A DNA stretch of 64,000 nt from a virus (IMGVR_UViG_3300045131_001195:1-64000); one strand, 5' to 3'; counted from the first letter of the stretch, positions 1-7,656 are shown. Notes: generated by a model not told the origin, from the sequence alone. Made by a program: numbers and translations.

Positions 1-181
1 TAACATACAGTCCTTCTGGCAATGATTCTACGTCTGAATATTCCATATTTATATCACCATTAACAATTAAATCATCTTGTTCAATAGGCTCATTATTCAC
101 TATCTTCCAGACAATTGGTGTCTTTCTATTCTCCTCATTTTCAAGGAATTTGAATATGTTTCTTATTGTTTCTTTTATCAT
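1..181 (-). CDS. Leucine-rich-repeat protein, 3' part outside window (partial)
   Basis: The reading frame starts at ATG 181 and runs off the left edge, so only about 60 N-terminal residues are seen. They begin MIKETIRNIFKFLENEENRK and closely resemble the N-terminus of the next gene upstream (MEKDTIRSIFKFLENEDNRS), followed by the beginning of a repeat of the form SLPEGLYV. The start overlaps the stop of that gene in an ATGA tetranucleotide, so the two are a tandem duplicated pair in one transcript. The repeats are of the LP-x-GL-x-V-G-x-L-x-L kind seen in short phage leucine-rich-repeat proteins; the biochemical role is unknown. The overlap and the paralogy are seen directly; a binding function is inference. 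Confidence 0.8.
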   Translation of the reverse strand, partial: MIKETIRNIFKFLENEENRKTPIVWKIVNNEPIEQDDLIVNGDINMEYSDVESLPEGLYV

Positions 182-648
182 GTTCTATATATTCCTCCCC
201 CTATAAATCCAGGTTTAATCATATCTCTTATTTCATCATTTGATAAGTTTCTAAAATTAGTTCTGAAAATATATAAATCACCACCAACATGTAATCCTTT
301 TGGTAATGAGGTTATAAGCCAACACCCAATTAACCATAAACTACCCCCAACTTCCAAACCTTCTGGTAATGTTCTTATATCTGAATATGATAAATCCAAA
401 GTAGCCCCAACTTCCAAACCTTCTGGTAAGGAGGTTATTATTGTTCCTAATAAATTCAAATTATCTCCAACTTTCAAACCTTTTGGTAATTGTGTTATTT
501 TTGAATCAGTCAAATTCAAATTGCCTTCAATATTTAATTCATCATCTGTTAATGGTTCATTATTAATTAATTTCCAGACAATTGGTGTGCTTCTATTATC
601 CTCATTTTCAAGGAATTTGAATATGCTTCTTATTGTGTCTTTTTCCAT
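178..648 (-). CDS. Phage leucine-rich-repeat protein
   Basis: A 156-residue protein. Residues 1 to about 45 form a head shared with the neighbouring paralogue. From about residue 45 to 135 there are four repeats of about 22 residues built on LPxGLxVGxxLxL (for example SLPEGLEVGATLDL). The C-terminal 25 residues (NLSNDEIRDMIKPGFIGGG) leave the repeat pattern. Such arrays form a curved solenoid and usually bind proteins or peptides; the partner is unknown. ATG 648 overlaps the stop of the upstream gene by one base (TAATG), and the stop overlaps the next start by four bases, so the three genes are translationally coupled. Confidence 0.85.
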   Translation of the reverse strand: MEKDTIRSIFKFLENEDNRSTPIVWKLINNEPLTDDELNIEGNLNLTDSKITQLPKGLKVGDNLNLLGTIITSLPEGLEVGATLDLSYSDIRTLPEGLEVGGSLWLIGCWLITSLPKGLHVGGDLYIFRTNFRNLSNDEIRDMIKPGFIGGGIYRT

Positions 649-1580
649 TATTTACCCTTTGTTTTCTCACTCTCAATTCTTATTTTTATTTTGGGCGAAT
701 AATCATCTGGCAACTTATTATCTATGCCAACAAATTCCCCCATCTCATTATCCATTCTTATTAAAATTTCTTTTTTGTCCAAATTCATCATTATTTGTCC
801 AACAGTTTGCATGTTATACATATTCTTCATTCGATAAGGATTTAAGAATTTGTTTTTCTTATATTGCTCCTTCATCTTATCAATAACATCAATATCTTCT
901 TCAGCATCTTGTAAATGCTTTTTTGCCAACTCTAACCTAGAGTGGGACGATTTCTTTTTAATTCCGTAAATGTATCCAGTTTTTTTGTGAGCAATACCAT
1001 GATTGGTTCTAACCTCAACTTTCTCATCTCCCATTTTTGTAATAACAGGAGTATCTTTGCTTGTTAATTCAACAATATATATATTCTTTGGACTACCAAC
1101 AATTGTCTGACCTTTAATTCCAACATTTTTTGGATCATCAGCATCATAGGAAATAACAGATTTAATAGCATCCTTTATGTTCTTACATTTTAAAGCATGC
1201 CTAATCTTTTTTCCATCATTTGAATTTTTTACTTTTTTGGATTTGAATACTTTGTTGCTCTCTTTCTCATCTTGTCTAACCAACAGACTTGAATTAACAA
1301 TTCCAATACCGTATTCGTTCATACCTTCAGACCAGTCTGTCTCAACATCCCTCCAATACACCATTTCAACCCCCTCCACAATCTCGTGAACAACCTCCAT
1401 TTTAGCAAGATAGCCTCTGTCTCTATTCTTGGCAATGACATTACCATTGTCTAGTCTAACAGCGGCTATCGTGCATTCTTGTATGGTATCATGTGCAGTA
1501 TCATGTGCAGTATCATGTGCAGTATTATCACTTTTTACTAATAGGCTTAATTGACTTTCTGTGATTAAAATTCGTTTCAC
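648..1580 (-). CDS. Ntn-hydrolase-like (C45/acyltransferase type) protein
   Basis: A 310-residue protein starting at GTG 1580, chosen because it gives the N-terminus MKRILITESQ. The segment from Cys36 (CTIAAVRLDNGNVIAKNRDR) and the later NEYGIGIVNSS fit the N-terminal-nucleophile hydrolases of the acyl-CoA:6-aminopenicillanate acyltransferase / choloylglycine hydrolase group, in which a Cys exposed by autoproteolysis is the nucleophile and an N-R-D follows. Residues 11-35 before Cys36 would then be a propeptide, and they contain three exact TAHD repeats. The lysine-rich C-terminal half is less recognisable. The substrate cannot be predicted. The fold assignment rests on motif resemblance and is moderate. 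Confidence 0.6.
   Translation of the reverse strand: MKRILITESQLSLLVKSDNTAHDTAHDTAHDTIQECTIAAVRLDNGNVIAKNRDRGYLAKMEVVHEIVEGVEMVYWRDVETDWSEGMNEYGIGIVNSSLLVRQDEKESNKVFKSKKVKNSNDGKKIRHALKCKNIKDAIKSVISYDADDPKNVGIKGQTIVGSPKNIYIVELTSKDTPVITKMGDEKVEVRTNHGIAHKKTGYIYGIKKKSSHSRLELAKKHLQDAEEDIDVIDKMKEQYKKNKFLNPYRMKNMYNMQTVGQIMMNLDKKEILIRMDNEMGEFVGIDNKLPDDYSPKIKIRIESEKTKGK
1486..1521. repeat. Three 12-bp tandem repeats encoding TAHD units
   Basis: The 12-mer gtatcatgtgca occurs three times back to back, and a diverged copy (gtattatca) follows. It lies inside the Ntn-hydrolase-like gene just before the predicted catalytic Cys36. Because the unit is 12 bp, gain or loss by slippage keeps the frame. Confidence 0.9.
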
Positions 1581-1602
1581 TTTTATTTTTTAGATAAATA
1601 TC

Positions 1603-2016
1603 TTAAACCAAACTTTTAATCATATTTTTTAGTTTGTCATCAATATTCAATCCATCTAATTCTTCTACTATGAAATACCCACATTCAGTATGTTCATCAC
1701 CATCAATAGCATTTACCAAATCTGGGACTAATCTGTCTGGACTTTCCAATAAATAAACCCAAAATTCACCATTCACCCTGCTGCCATCTCTTGAATATCT
1801 TTCAATAACATTCAGTAATCTTATTTTCTTATTAAGAATACTAACATTTGTTTCTTCATGAAATTCCCTTTTTGCTGCCTCATGGGTTGTTTCCCCAGCC
1901 TCCAATTTGCCAGCAGGTATTGACCACATTCCCGGAAGACTTTTAGTCTTAGGGCTTCTTTTACATAATAGGAATTCTTCTTTATGCTTTACTAAAACGC
2001 CAACATACTTTCTCAT
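1603..2016 (-). CDS. Nudix hydrolase
   Basis: A 137-residue single-domain Nudix protein. The Nudix box runs from G36 to V58 (G-x5-E-x7-REFHEE), with the usual final Gly replaced by Asn57. Upstream the strand FLLCKRSPKTKSLPGMWSIPAG is typical of MutT-like enzymes that accept oxidised or excess nucleoside triphosphates. The family hydrolyses nucleoside diphosphates linked to another moiety using Mg2+ bound by the box glutamates. In T4 a Nudix enzyme (NudE) acts on ADP-ribose and Ap3A; which substrate applies here cannot be told. It sits between the phosphatase gene and the Ntn-hydrolase-like gene, all in the same direction. Confidence 0.9.
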   Translation of the reverse strand: MRKYVGVLVKHKEEFLLCKRSPKTKSLPGMWSIPAGKLEAGETTHEAAKREFHEETNVSILNKKIRLLNVIERYSRDGSRVNGEFWVYLLESPDRLVPDLVNAIDGDEHTECGYFIVEELDGLNIDDKLKNMIKSLV

Positions 2017-2034
2017 ATCTTTTTTTTTATTTAG

Positions 2035-2736
2035 TTACTTAATTAAATGATAAGCATTTTCATTACCTGTGTCAATAAAGGTTAAGGTAATATCATCATA
2101 ATTTTTGATTGTTTTTTCAGCCAAATGCGTATGACCAATAACTTGGTTATATCCGACCAAATAATCCTCACATAATTCTTTCATACCAGCCCAGAAAATC
2201 CCAGAGAAAGGATCCAAACCACCCCTCTCATCACCAATATAGAAAAGGTATTTACTGCTAATGTTAAACAAGAAATTAAACTTATCAGCAATAGTATTAT
2301 GCTCATTCCCATCACCCCAACCCAAATCAAGCGCATCTTTATAATCAGACTCAACAGATTGGTATAATCTATTTGTAATTCCAGCATGGGAAACAATTGT
2401 ATTATTATACATAAAGGCAACTTGGAATAAATGTTTTTTATTCTTGAAGATTGTATTGAACTCAAACATCATATCAAAGTTGAACCCACTACCCCTATAT
2501 GAACTATTTAGAAAATAATAATGAATATCATGATTTCCTAACAATAATTTTACCTTATCTGGGTATTTCTCTTTGAACTTAATAATATCCAATAAGTTCT
2601 TTAACATTTTAGTATTACTCATAGCATTATGTGTATCAACATAATCCCCAACAAAGACAATATAATCTTCATCAAGATGTTGATTTACAATATTTTTCCA
2701 GAATTTACTTCCATGTATATCTCCAATCACTAGCAT
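2035..2736 (-). CDS. Calcineurin-like metallophosphoesterase
   Basis: A 233-residue metallophosphoesterase of the PPP / diadenosine-tetraphosphatase kind. Metal-binding motifs appear in order: GDIHG (5-9), GDYVD (30-34), GNHD (67-70), and a C-terminal GHTHL near residue 200. These are the ligands of the two-metal centre used to cleave phosphoesters. Phage members such as the lambda phosphatase remove phosphate from proteins or nucleotides; the target here is not known. The start ATG 2736 has AAGGAAA nearby, one of few purine-rich ribosome-site-like sequences in the window. It is divergent from the DUF192 gene across 73 bases. Confidence 0.9.
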   Translation of the reverse strand: MLVIGDIHGSKFWKNIVNQHLDEDYIVFVGDYVDTHNAMSNTKMLKNLLDIIKFKEKYPDKVKLLLGNHDIHYYFLNSSYRGSGFNFDMMFEFNTIFKNKKHLFQVAFMYNNTIVSHAGITNRLYQSVESDYKDALDLGWGDGNEHNTIADKFNFLFNISSKYLFYIGDERGGLDPFSGIFWAGMKELCEDYLVGYNQVIGHTHLAEKTIKNYDDITLTFIDTGNENAYHLIK

Positions 2737-2784
2737 AGTTTCCTTTTTTGTTTCTGTAAATATACAAAAAAAATAATTAAAACC

Positions 2785-2792
2785 TATTTATT
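2785..2792 (+). promoter_or_regulatory. TATTTATA-like box before DUF192 gene
   Basis: TATTTATT lies 17 bases before ATG 2810. It is a one-mismatch member of the recurrent box described under the other promoter entries. The assignment is by spacing and similarity only. Confidence 0.4.
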
Positions 2793-2809
2793 ATTAAATA
2801 AATAATTCT

Positions 2810-3157
2810 ATGAAAATTAATATAAATGATTTAACATTAAATGCTAAATTAGCAATATCCAGAGAAGAGAAAGAAAAGGGGATGATGAATAAAAGATTTG
2901 ATGACACATTTGATGCAATGCTATTCATAATGGACACACCCAGGTCATGTTTCTGGATGAAAAATTGCATTATCTCACTTGATATTATAATGATTCAAGA
3001 TAATGTTATAACAAAAATTCACCACAATTGCCCCCCTTGCTCAACAGAAAAATGTAAAAGATATTGTGGTGATGGTAATTTGGTTCTGGAGGTAGTTGGG
3101 GGCACTTGTGATAAACATAATATTAACGAAGGTGATGTTATAAATCTTAATAACTAG
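2810..3157 (+). CDS. DUF192 family protein
   Basis: A 115-residue protein that spans the DUF192 fold: EKGMMNKR near the N-terminus, then FWMKNCIISLDIIMI, and LEVVGGTCDKHNINEGD at the end. Chromosomal DUF192 proteins are usually exported, but no signal peptide is present here, so it is expected in the cytoplasm. The stretch CPPCSTEKCKRYC, in place of the usual PC...Y region, holds four cysteines, which suggests metal binding or a disulfide (inference). The function of the family is not established. The 3' end overlaps the convergent DHH gene by 11 bases. Confidence 0.85.
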   Translation: MKININDLTLNAKLAISREEKEKGMMNKRFDDTFDAMLFIMDTPRSCFWMKNCIISLDIIMIQDNVITKIHHNCPPCSTEKCKRYCGDGNLVLEVVGGTCDKHNINEGDVINLNN

Positions 3158-4625
3158 AAATCTCCTTCTCTAATTTGGTTTTTATTTTACTTGCAATATC
3201 TTTCATTAATGTCAGATATTGAGTTTCAGTTCTTGGCTCTGATTTGTAGGTGCTTGTTTTTGGTGCATATGTTCTTGGTTCAGTTGATTTTGGTGCATAC
3301 GTTCTTGGTTCTTTTGATGGTGGTCTGCTACCCCTACCAATAAAGTTAAGTCCAGAAATATTTGTAATACTTGGATGACCCCCACTATTTGCTTGAATTA
3401 AATCCCAAGCATTTAGTGCAATACTATCTAATTTCTTTTTCTCCTCTTCAGTTAATTCACCAAACAACTTATCCATAATTCCCTTTAATTCCTCATTTGT
3501 TTTTGGAGCACCTTCTTTTGTATAATATTTATCACCATAAGTGGCATAAAAATCATTAAAGGTAAAACCAACACTTTCTTCTGTTGCTTTTGATTCACTA
3601 ACCCATTTAATTGTTGATAATAAAATTAATTTATCTTCTAACATAGGTTTAAATTGCCCCATAACTTTTTGTGCCAATTCACCTAAATGTAATTTGCTAT
3701 ACTTGGGGTTTGGTTTAAATGGATTTTTTGAAACTTGAATTAATCCTAGTGGCCAGTATATAATTAAGAAATCAGCATCAGGTTGGTTTTTAAATGATGT
3801 ATATCTATCGTATGAACCTGTTCCCTTTAAAGAACCCATACCATATTGGTAAATAATACCATCTTTAAATTCAACATTCTTATGACCCTTCATACTTTCA
3901 ATATACTTTTCAGCATTTGCTTGTAAATCTTCTGGGAGTTCAGTAGTATTTTCTTTCATCCATTTCTTTATATTATTCAATATTGATAAAATGGAAGGTT
4001 TTGAATTCATAACCAAATTTTCAAGAAATCCTTTCTTGTTTTTAAAAGCCAATAGTAATTTATTTGCAACTAAACCCATTAATAATTTATTCTCTCTAAC
4101 ACTTTTTGATTTGTCAAATTTGAATAAATAATTAATAACATCATCTGTAGTTAAACCTTGTCTAACAAAGTCAGCAGAGTCAACTGTATTTATAATTAAA
4201 ATATCAGTATCACTAAACAAATCATTTTTTGAAATAACTTGTGAAATTGTTTCTGCATTCGATCTGGCTTTTTTAAATTGCCCAGATGTTTTCTTGGTAT
4301 CAACCCCAATCTGACTATCATGGTGGTCTGTGTGTATTTTAAACATAGGTTTTCCATGAGCAAAATCCACTAGAACAGGCATAGTGTCTCCTAAGGCATC
4401 ATTCTTCTTTACAGCAAATTCTGTATCTCCGTATTGGATAATATGTGCATCAACAACTTTGATGCCATTATCTTCCAAGTATTTCTTCATGGCCAAAGCC
4501 GAGGCAACTCCATCAAGCCCTTAGAGGTCCTGGTGAAAGTAGATCTCCGCTTTATTATAACGGTTCGCAAGAGCATCAATATCTCTAATTCCACTTTCTA
4601 CCAGGACCTGATTGTTTTTTCTCAT
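3147..4625 (-). CDS. DHH-family phosphoesterase with in-frame stop (recoded or broken)
   Basis: Conceptual gene starting at ATG 4625. Codons 1-34 end in YFHQDL, followed by TAA at 4521-4523, GGG, then CTT GAT GGA and an open frame to 3147. If nine bases are skipped, the product is about 489 residues and shows all DHH motifs: HQDLDGVASA (motif I), VDFAHG (II), TDHHDS (III, the DHH signature), VDSADF (IV) and a C-terminal SGGHPSITNISG like the DHHA1 subdomain. DHH enzymes are Mn-dependent phosphoesterases (RecJ, nanoRNase, cyclic-dinucleotide hydrolases). Starts after the stop (TTG 4496, ATG 4490) would lack motif I and so the metal site. A TATTTATA box lies 17 bases before the ATG. Either recoding or a pseudogene; the downstream frame is long and intact. 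Confidence 0.75.
4515..4610 (-). promoter_or_regulatory. Candidate ribosome-bypass element: hairpin, CTC-TAA-GGG-CTT
   Basis: In sense order: AGGTCCTGGT (4609-4600), a one-base bulge, GAAAGT (4598-4593), a 52-base loop, ACTTTC (4540-4535), ACCAGGACCT (4534-4525), then stop TAA (4523-4521), GGG and CTT (4517-4515). The stem has 10 + 6 perfect pairs and its last pair lies inside the CTC codon (4526-4524). CTC and CTT can be read by one tRNA-Leu with GAG anticodon, so a hop from CTC to CTT would skip the stop and restore DHH motif I. TAAGGG before the landing codon is Shine-Dalgarno-like. By hand count 50 of 110 bases in 4501-4610 are G or C, against 12 of 60 at 3961-4020. Confidence 0.55.
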
Positions 4626-4642
4626 AGTCGTTTATTTTTTAT

Positions 4643-4650
4643 TATAAATA
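4643..4650 (-). promoter_or_regulatory. TATTTATA box before DHH gene
   Basis: The plus strand reads tataaata, so the sense strand of the DHH gene reads TATTTATA, 17 bases before ATG 4625 and just upstream of the end of the HNH gene. This would let the DHH gene be transcribed independently of the endonuclease gene. Candidate only. Confidence 0.5.
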
Positions 4651-4652
4651 GA

Positions 4653-5567
4653 TTAGTTATGCGTTTTTAACACATTTATATACTTTGTTTTTTCAATTAA
4701 TTCATCTAAAGTAATTGAACATTTATCTTGTTTTGATAAATTGTTATGTTGTGTTAGTATTTGTAAGTTTTCCTTGGCACTCAAAATTTCAGGTGGTAAA
4801 TTATTTCTAAACCCTTCTGCTACACTAAATTTATGGTCAATATGATAAGTATTGAAACTTATTTTAAGATTATTAGGATTAATTATATTTTTATATTGTT
4901 TATAGGTTTTTTTAGTCATAGACCTAACTATCCTATAATAATTTTTAATAATTAACATATCTTCCTTTGATAAATTAAGTGCAATTGAATTATAAAAACA
5001 TTTACTGCATATAAATTTTTTATGTTTAGCAACAAAATTAACATATCTTTTATTAGAAATATGCCCATTTTTACACTCAACAACTAATTTACTATTTTTA
5101 CCATCTAATTCTACTAATGATAACAATTTAAAGCCATTTTTATTTACTATTTTTTTTAAAAAAACTTCATTTATTATACTTTGATTCTTTTTTATTTTGA
5201 CATCATCAATTAAAGAGGGGTTTTTAATACCTTTCCATTTTTCAGAATAGATTAATTTTAATTCTTTAACTCTTTCTTCACTATGAAAATCACTCCATTT
5301 TCTATTATCACCAAATCTACCATTACCTTCACCAGAACACTGGCAAGGTCTGCATATTTGTATATTAAAATTATTTTTTACTTTAGTTAAATGATGAGCA
5401 CTTATTGAATGAATTTTACTTGGGGTTTTACATTTTGGATTATCGCAAACCCAGATTACTTTATAAGCAGTAGTCCCTTTTTTATTTGTTAAGTCTTCAA
5501 CTTCAACCATATCATAATAAATTATTTTAGATTTAAAATAAACTGGCTTCCAAATAGATTTAATCAT
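4653..5567 (-). CDS. HNH endonuclease, probable free-standing homing enzyme
   Basis: A 304-residue basic protein. The C-terminal part (about residues 240-290) has YHIDHKFSVAEGF, then NLQILTQHNNLSKQ, the HNH nuclease pattern with a DH pair and the closing N..L...N..K. The middle holds CxxC pairs (CDNPKC, CRPC, CSKC) that could bind zinc and help DNA recognition. The length and build fit phage homing endonucleases that sit between genes. It ends 27 bases before the DHH gene start, next to that gene's interrupted motif. In T4, mobA and the gene 60 bypass sequence form such a mobile pair; the parallel here is inference. The gene is even more AT-rich than its neighbours. Confidence 0.85.
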   Translation of the reverse strand: MIKSIWKPVYFKSKIIYYDMVEVEDLTNKKGTTAYKVIWVCDNPKCKTPSKIHSISAHHLTKVKNNFNIQICRPCQCSGEGNGRFGDNRKWSDFHSEERVKELKLIYSEKWKGIKNPSLIDDVKIKKNQSIINEVFLKKIVNKNGFKLLSLVELDGKNSKLVVECKNGHISNKRYVNFVAKHKKFICSKCFYNSIALNLSKEDMLIIKNYYRIVRSMTKKTYKQYKNIINPNNLKISFNTYHIDHKFSVAEGFRNNLPPEILSAKENLQILTQHNNLSKQDKCSITLDELIEKTKYINVLKTHN

Positions 5568-5603
5568 TTTTCAATAGCCCCTCATTAATTAAATTTCTTC
5601 TCA

Positions 5604-5972
5604 TTATTCTAATGTTAATAAATATTTCATTTTATTTACTTCTGCCAAAATCTCATCTCTGATATTTAACAAATCAGTATCTTCTCCTTGTGTTAATTTT
5701 TCTGACAAACCCATTAAGAACTCTGTGAAATCATCCAGATATTCTTGCATTGAGAAACCCTTTATATCTTCAAACTCCATTGTAAAACCCCCATCATATT
5801 CAGGACGTCCATGTTTACCCATACAAACCTCAACATACTTATCAATCAAATCATCTAAATTATCATAAAATTTACCATATGCTTTATGTTTTGCATATGA
5901 TTTTGTTTGCCAATGCAAGAATCTAAATTGTACTTGTGTATTGACTAACTCTAATATAATCTCATCATTCAT
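5604..5972 (-). CDS. Dps/ferritin-like phage protein (DUF5856-like)
   Basis: A 122-residue, mostly helical protein. LVNTQVQFRFLHWQTKSYAKH followed by FYDNLDDLIDKYVEV resembles the helix-A/helix-B region of Dps-like ferritin-fold proteins, where a His-Trp-x-T and an Asp-x-x-x-Asp/Glu set bind metal. Only about two thirds of the length of a full Dps protein is present. Short versions of this kind are common in large T4-like phages. A role in iron or DNA protection would be inference; no catalytic activity is proven for the phage versions. Confidence 0.7.
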   Translation of the reverse strand: MNDEIILELVNTQVQFRFLHWQTKSYAKHKAYGKFYDNLDDLIDKYVEVCMGKHGRPEYDGGFTMEFEDIKGFSMQEYLDDFTEFLMGLSEKLTQGEDTDLLNIRDEILAEVNKMKYLLTLE

Positions 5973-5990
5973 ATTATTATTTTTTTTGCA

Positions 5991-6593
5991 TTAAAGTAGT
6001 TTTATCAACCGTTTTTTTCCACGACCGTTTCTTTCTCTATAATTATCATTAAATGTTTTACTATCCAATTCATATAGAAAACTTTCTTCCATATTAAATA
6101 AAAACTTTTGGTCTCTATGACTGCCACGTGCTAATTTAGAGAAAAATTCCTCTGTTGTATCACTATCTATTTGCATATTTTTATCCCAGCCACTTTTTTT
6201 GAAATTGTTTAAAACTTCACCCATATCTGACATATCATTTGTGCCAATTTCAATAAACTCGTTTTTACTTTTATAGATGACAGAATACTGGTCATAATAT
6301 TCTCCCAAAAAAATTAAATCTTCTTTTCTTATGTTTGGAATAAAAAGTGATTTTTCATTTACCCAATCACCCTCTTCTTTGAAGCCACCATCCATTTCAA
6401 TGTAGCCAATTTTAAGTTTATCTTTGATGAAAGATTTTAACTCTTTATACCTTTCCAAATTTTCATCCATAGATAAATATTTTCTAAATGGCGAAATAAC
6501 TCCAAAAGACGATGAGTCATTCTCAATGTGTTTCCATATTCTTGATAATCTAGTTTCATAGATTATTGCATTTTTTTCTATAATTTCTATCAT
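5991..6593 (-). CDS. Phage protein resembling DUF3293
   Basis: A 200-residue protein with the pattern FGVISPFRKY, then a run of charged helix (ERYKELKSFIKDKLK), GYIEMDGGF, a strand SLFIPNIRKEDL and LGEYYDQYSVIYK. This order (a strand beginning with a conserved fold start, helix, Gly-rich turn, and a Q-x-SVIY strand) resembles small phage and bacterial proteins of the DUF3293 type, whose function is unknown. The C-terminus RERNGRGKKRLIKLL is strongly basic. It lies in an unbroken minus-strand run with the DUF3310 and Dps-like genes. Confidence 0.55.
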   Translation of the reverse strand: MIEIIEKNAIIYETRLSRIWKHIENDSSSFGVISPFRKYLSMDENLERYKELKSFIKDKLKIGYIEMDGGFKEEGDWVNEKSLFIPNIRKEDLIFLGEYYDQYSVIYKSKNEFIEIGTNDMSDMGEVLNNFKKSGWDKNMQIDSDTTEEFFSKLARGSHRDQKFLFNMEESFLYELDSKTFNDNYRERNGRGKKRLIKLL

Positions 6594-6612
6594 AATAATT
6601 ATATTTTTAATA

Positions 6613-6858
6613 TTAAATATCTAATGAACTCAATTTATTTATCTTAAATTCAAGATACTCTATTGCTTTTTTTAAGTCTTCAATCTCTTTTTCTGGATTT
6701 TTTCTGCCAGACCTTGCAACATATTTAACAACATTAAATAAATATGCATCTTTGTCTAAACCCCAAGCCTCACATACTTTATAAACTTCATAAGTGTTAT
6801 CACTTCCAAATTGATAGTGATCTGGGTGAGAAACCATTTCTTTTTGCTCGTTTTTCAT
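6613..6858 (-). CDS. DUF3310 protein
   Basis: An 81-residue protein matching the DUF3310 family of small phage proteins: SHPDHYQFG, EVYKVCEAWGL, NVVKYVARSGRKN and KEIEDLKKAIEYLEFKI are in the expected order. The family is widespread in phages, is often next to nucleotide metabolism genes, and has no proven activity. Its start overlaps the stop of the gene at 6855-7598 in an ATGA, so the two are likely co-translated. Confidence 0.9.
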   Translation of the reverse strand: MKNEQKEMVSHPDHYQFGSDNTYEVYKVCEAWGLDKDAYLFNVVKYVARSGRKNPEKEIEDLKKAIEYLEFKINKLSSLDI

Positions 6859-7598
6859 AAGTTTTTTGTTTGAATATTTTTTAAAATTAATTTACGTTTT
6901 GCCATAGGTAATAGTGTTTCCCTTACTGGAAAATATTGTTTTGTTGTTATCTCAAATATAGGTTTATTAATATCACAATTATTTTCTTTTAATTTATCCA
7001 TTATTGTACTAATTGAAACCTTCCCCCCATAATCACCAATATAAATTTCTTTAAATGAACTGCTTGATTCATATTTCTCATTTTTCAAAATAATATCAAA
7101 CGAATAAATATACACAATATTATCAACTTTGTCAAAATAATAAAAGTATCCACTATTGGTTGGGGCTTTGGCATTTTTTTTAAGTTTAACATCAATATTC
7201 TCAAAAGCTAATGTCCATATTGATTTTGCAAAATTAAATAAATCAAGAAGTTTTGGATATGTGAAATTAATTGTTTTATTAACCTCAATCTTATCCTTGC
7301 TAATCAATTCAGGTATTTCATTGTAATTGAAATCACCAATCTCAATATCATCGTCAAATTCATTTAATATTCTACTCAAAGATATGGTCTTACTCTCCTT
7401 ACCAATTGATGCTATATTAATTAAATTAATTGTAATTTCATGCAAATCTGGGTATATCTTCAAATCATTTAATCTGTTTTCAGAATTTTTTATATAATTT
7501 AAAGCAATGTATTTATTATATTCAAAATCAATAGGGGATCTAAATAACCAATCCGAATTAAGTTTTTCCTTCATCATCATCTTCTTTTTTTTATTCAA
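6855..7598 (-). CDS. Hypothetical phage protein
   Basis: A 247-residue protein that I do not recognise. The N-terminus is Lys/Met-rich (MNKKKKMMMKEK), with possible alternative starts at the later Met codons. The remainder alternates predicted strands and helices, with aromatic-rich stretches such as SGYFYYFDKVDNIVYIYSFD, and ends in KRKLILKNIQTKNL. No signal peptide or membrane segment is visible. It is first in a minus-strand run leading to DUF3310 by an ATGA overlap. Confidence 0.75.
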   Translation of the reverse strand: MNKKKKMMMKEKLNSDWLFRSPIDFEYNKYIALNYIKNSENRLNDLKIYPDLHEITINLINIASIGKESKTISLSRILNEFDDDIEIGDFNYNEIPELISKDKIEVNKTINFTYPKLLDLFNFAKSIWTLAFENIDVKLKKNAKAPTNSGYFYYFDKVDNIVYIYSFDIILKNEKYESSSSFKEIYIGDYGGKVSISTIMDKLKENNCDINKPIFEITTKQYFPVRETLLPMAKRKLILKNIQTKNL

Positions 7599-7656
7599 TA
7601 TAATTTTAAAAAATCAAAAATCAAAATAAGATTTATTTTTTTTATAAATATCAATA

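Noticed and set aside
77-886. 269-residue plus-strand frame at the left end
   Set aside because: It is antisense to two leucine-rich-repeat genes with strong paralogy and overlap-coupled starts; the translation has no domain pattern.
4515-4526. Group I intron or intein at the DHH interruption
   Set aside because: Only nine bases are extra, far too short for any intron or intein; simple stop readthrough would leave three additional residues inside the metal motif.
4524-4610. tRNA-like or small structured RNA gene at the DHH gene start
   Set aside because: ggttcgcaag recalls a T-loop, but there is no seven-base acceptor stem, anticodon arm or suitable 3' end on either strand. The inverted repeat arms code for part of the DHH protein.
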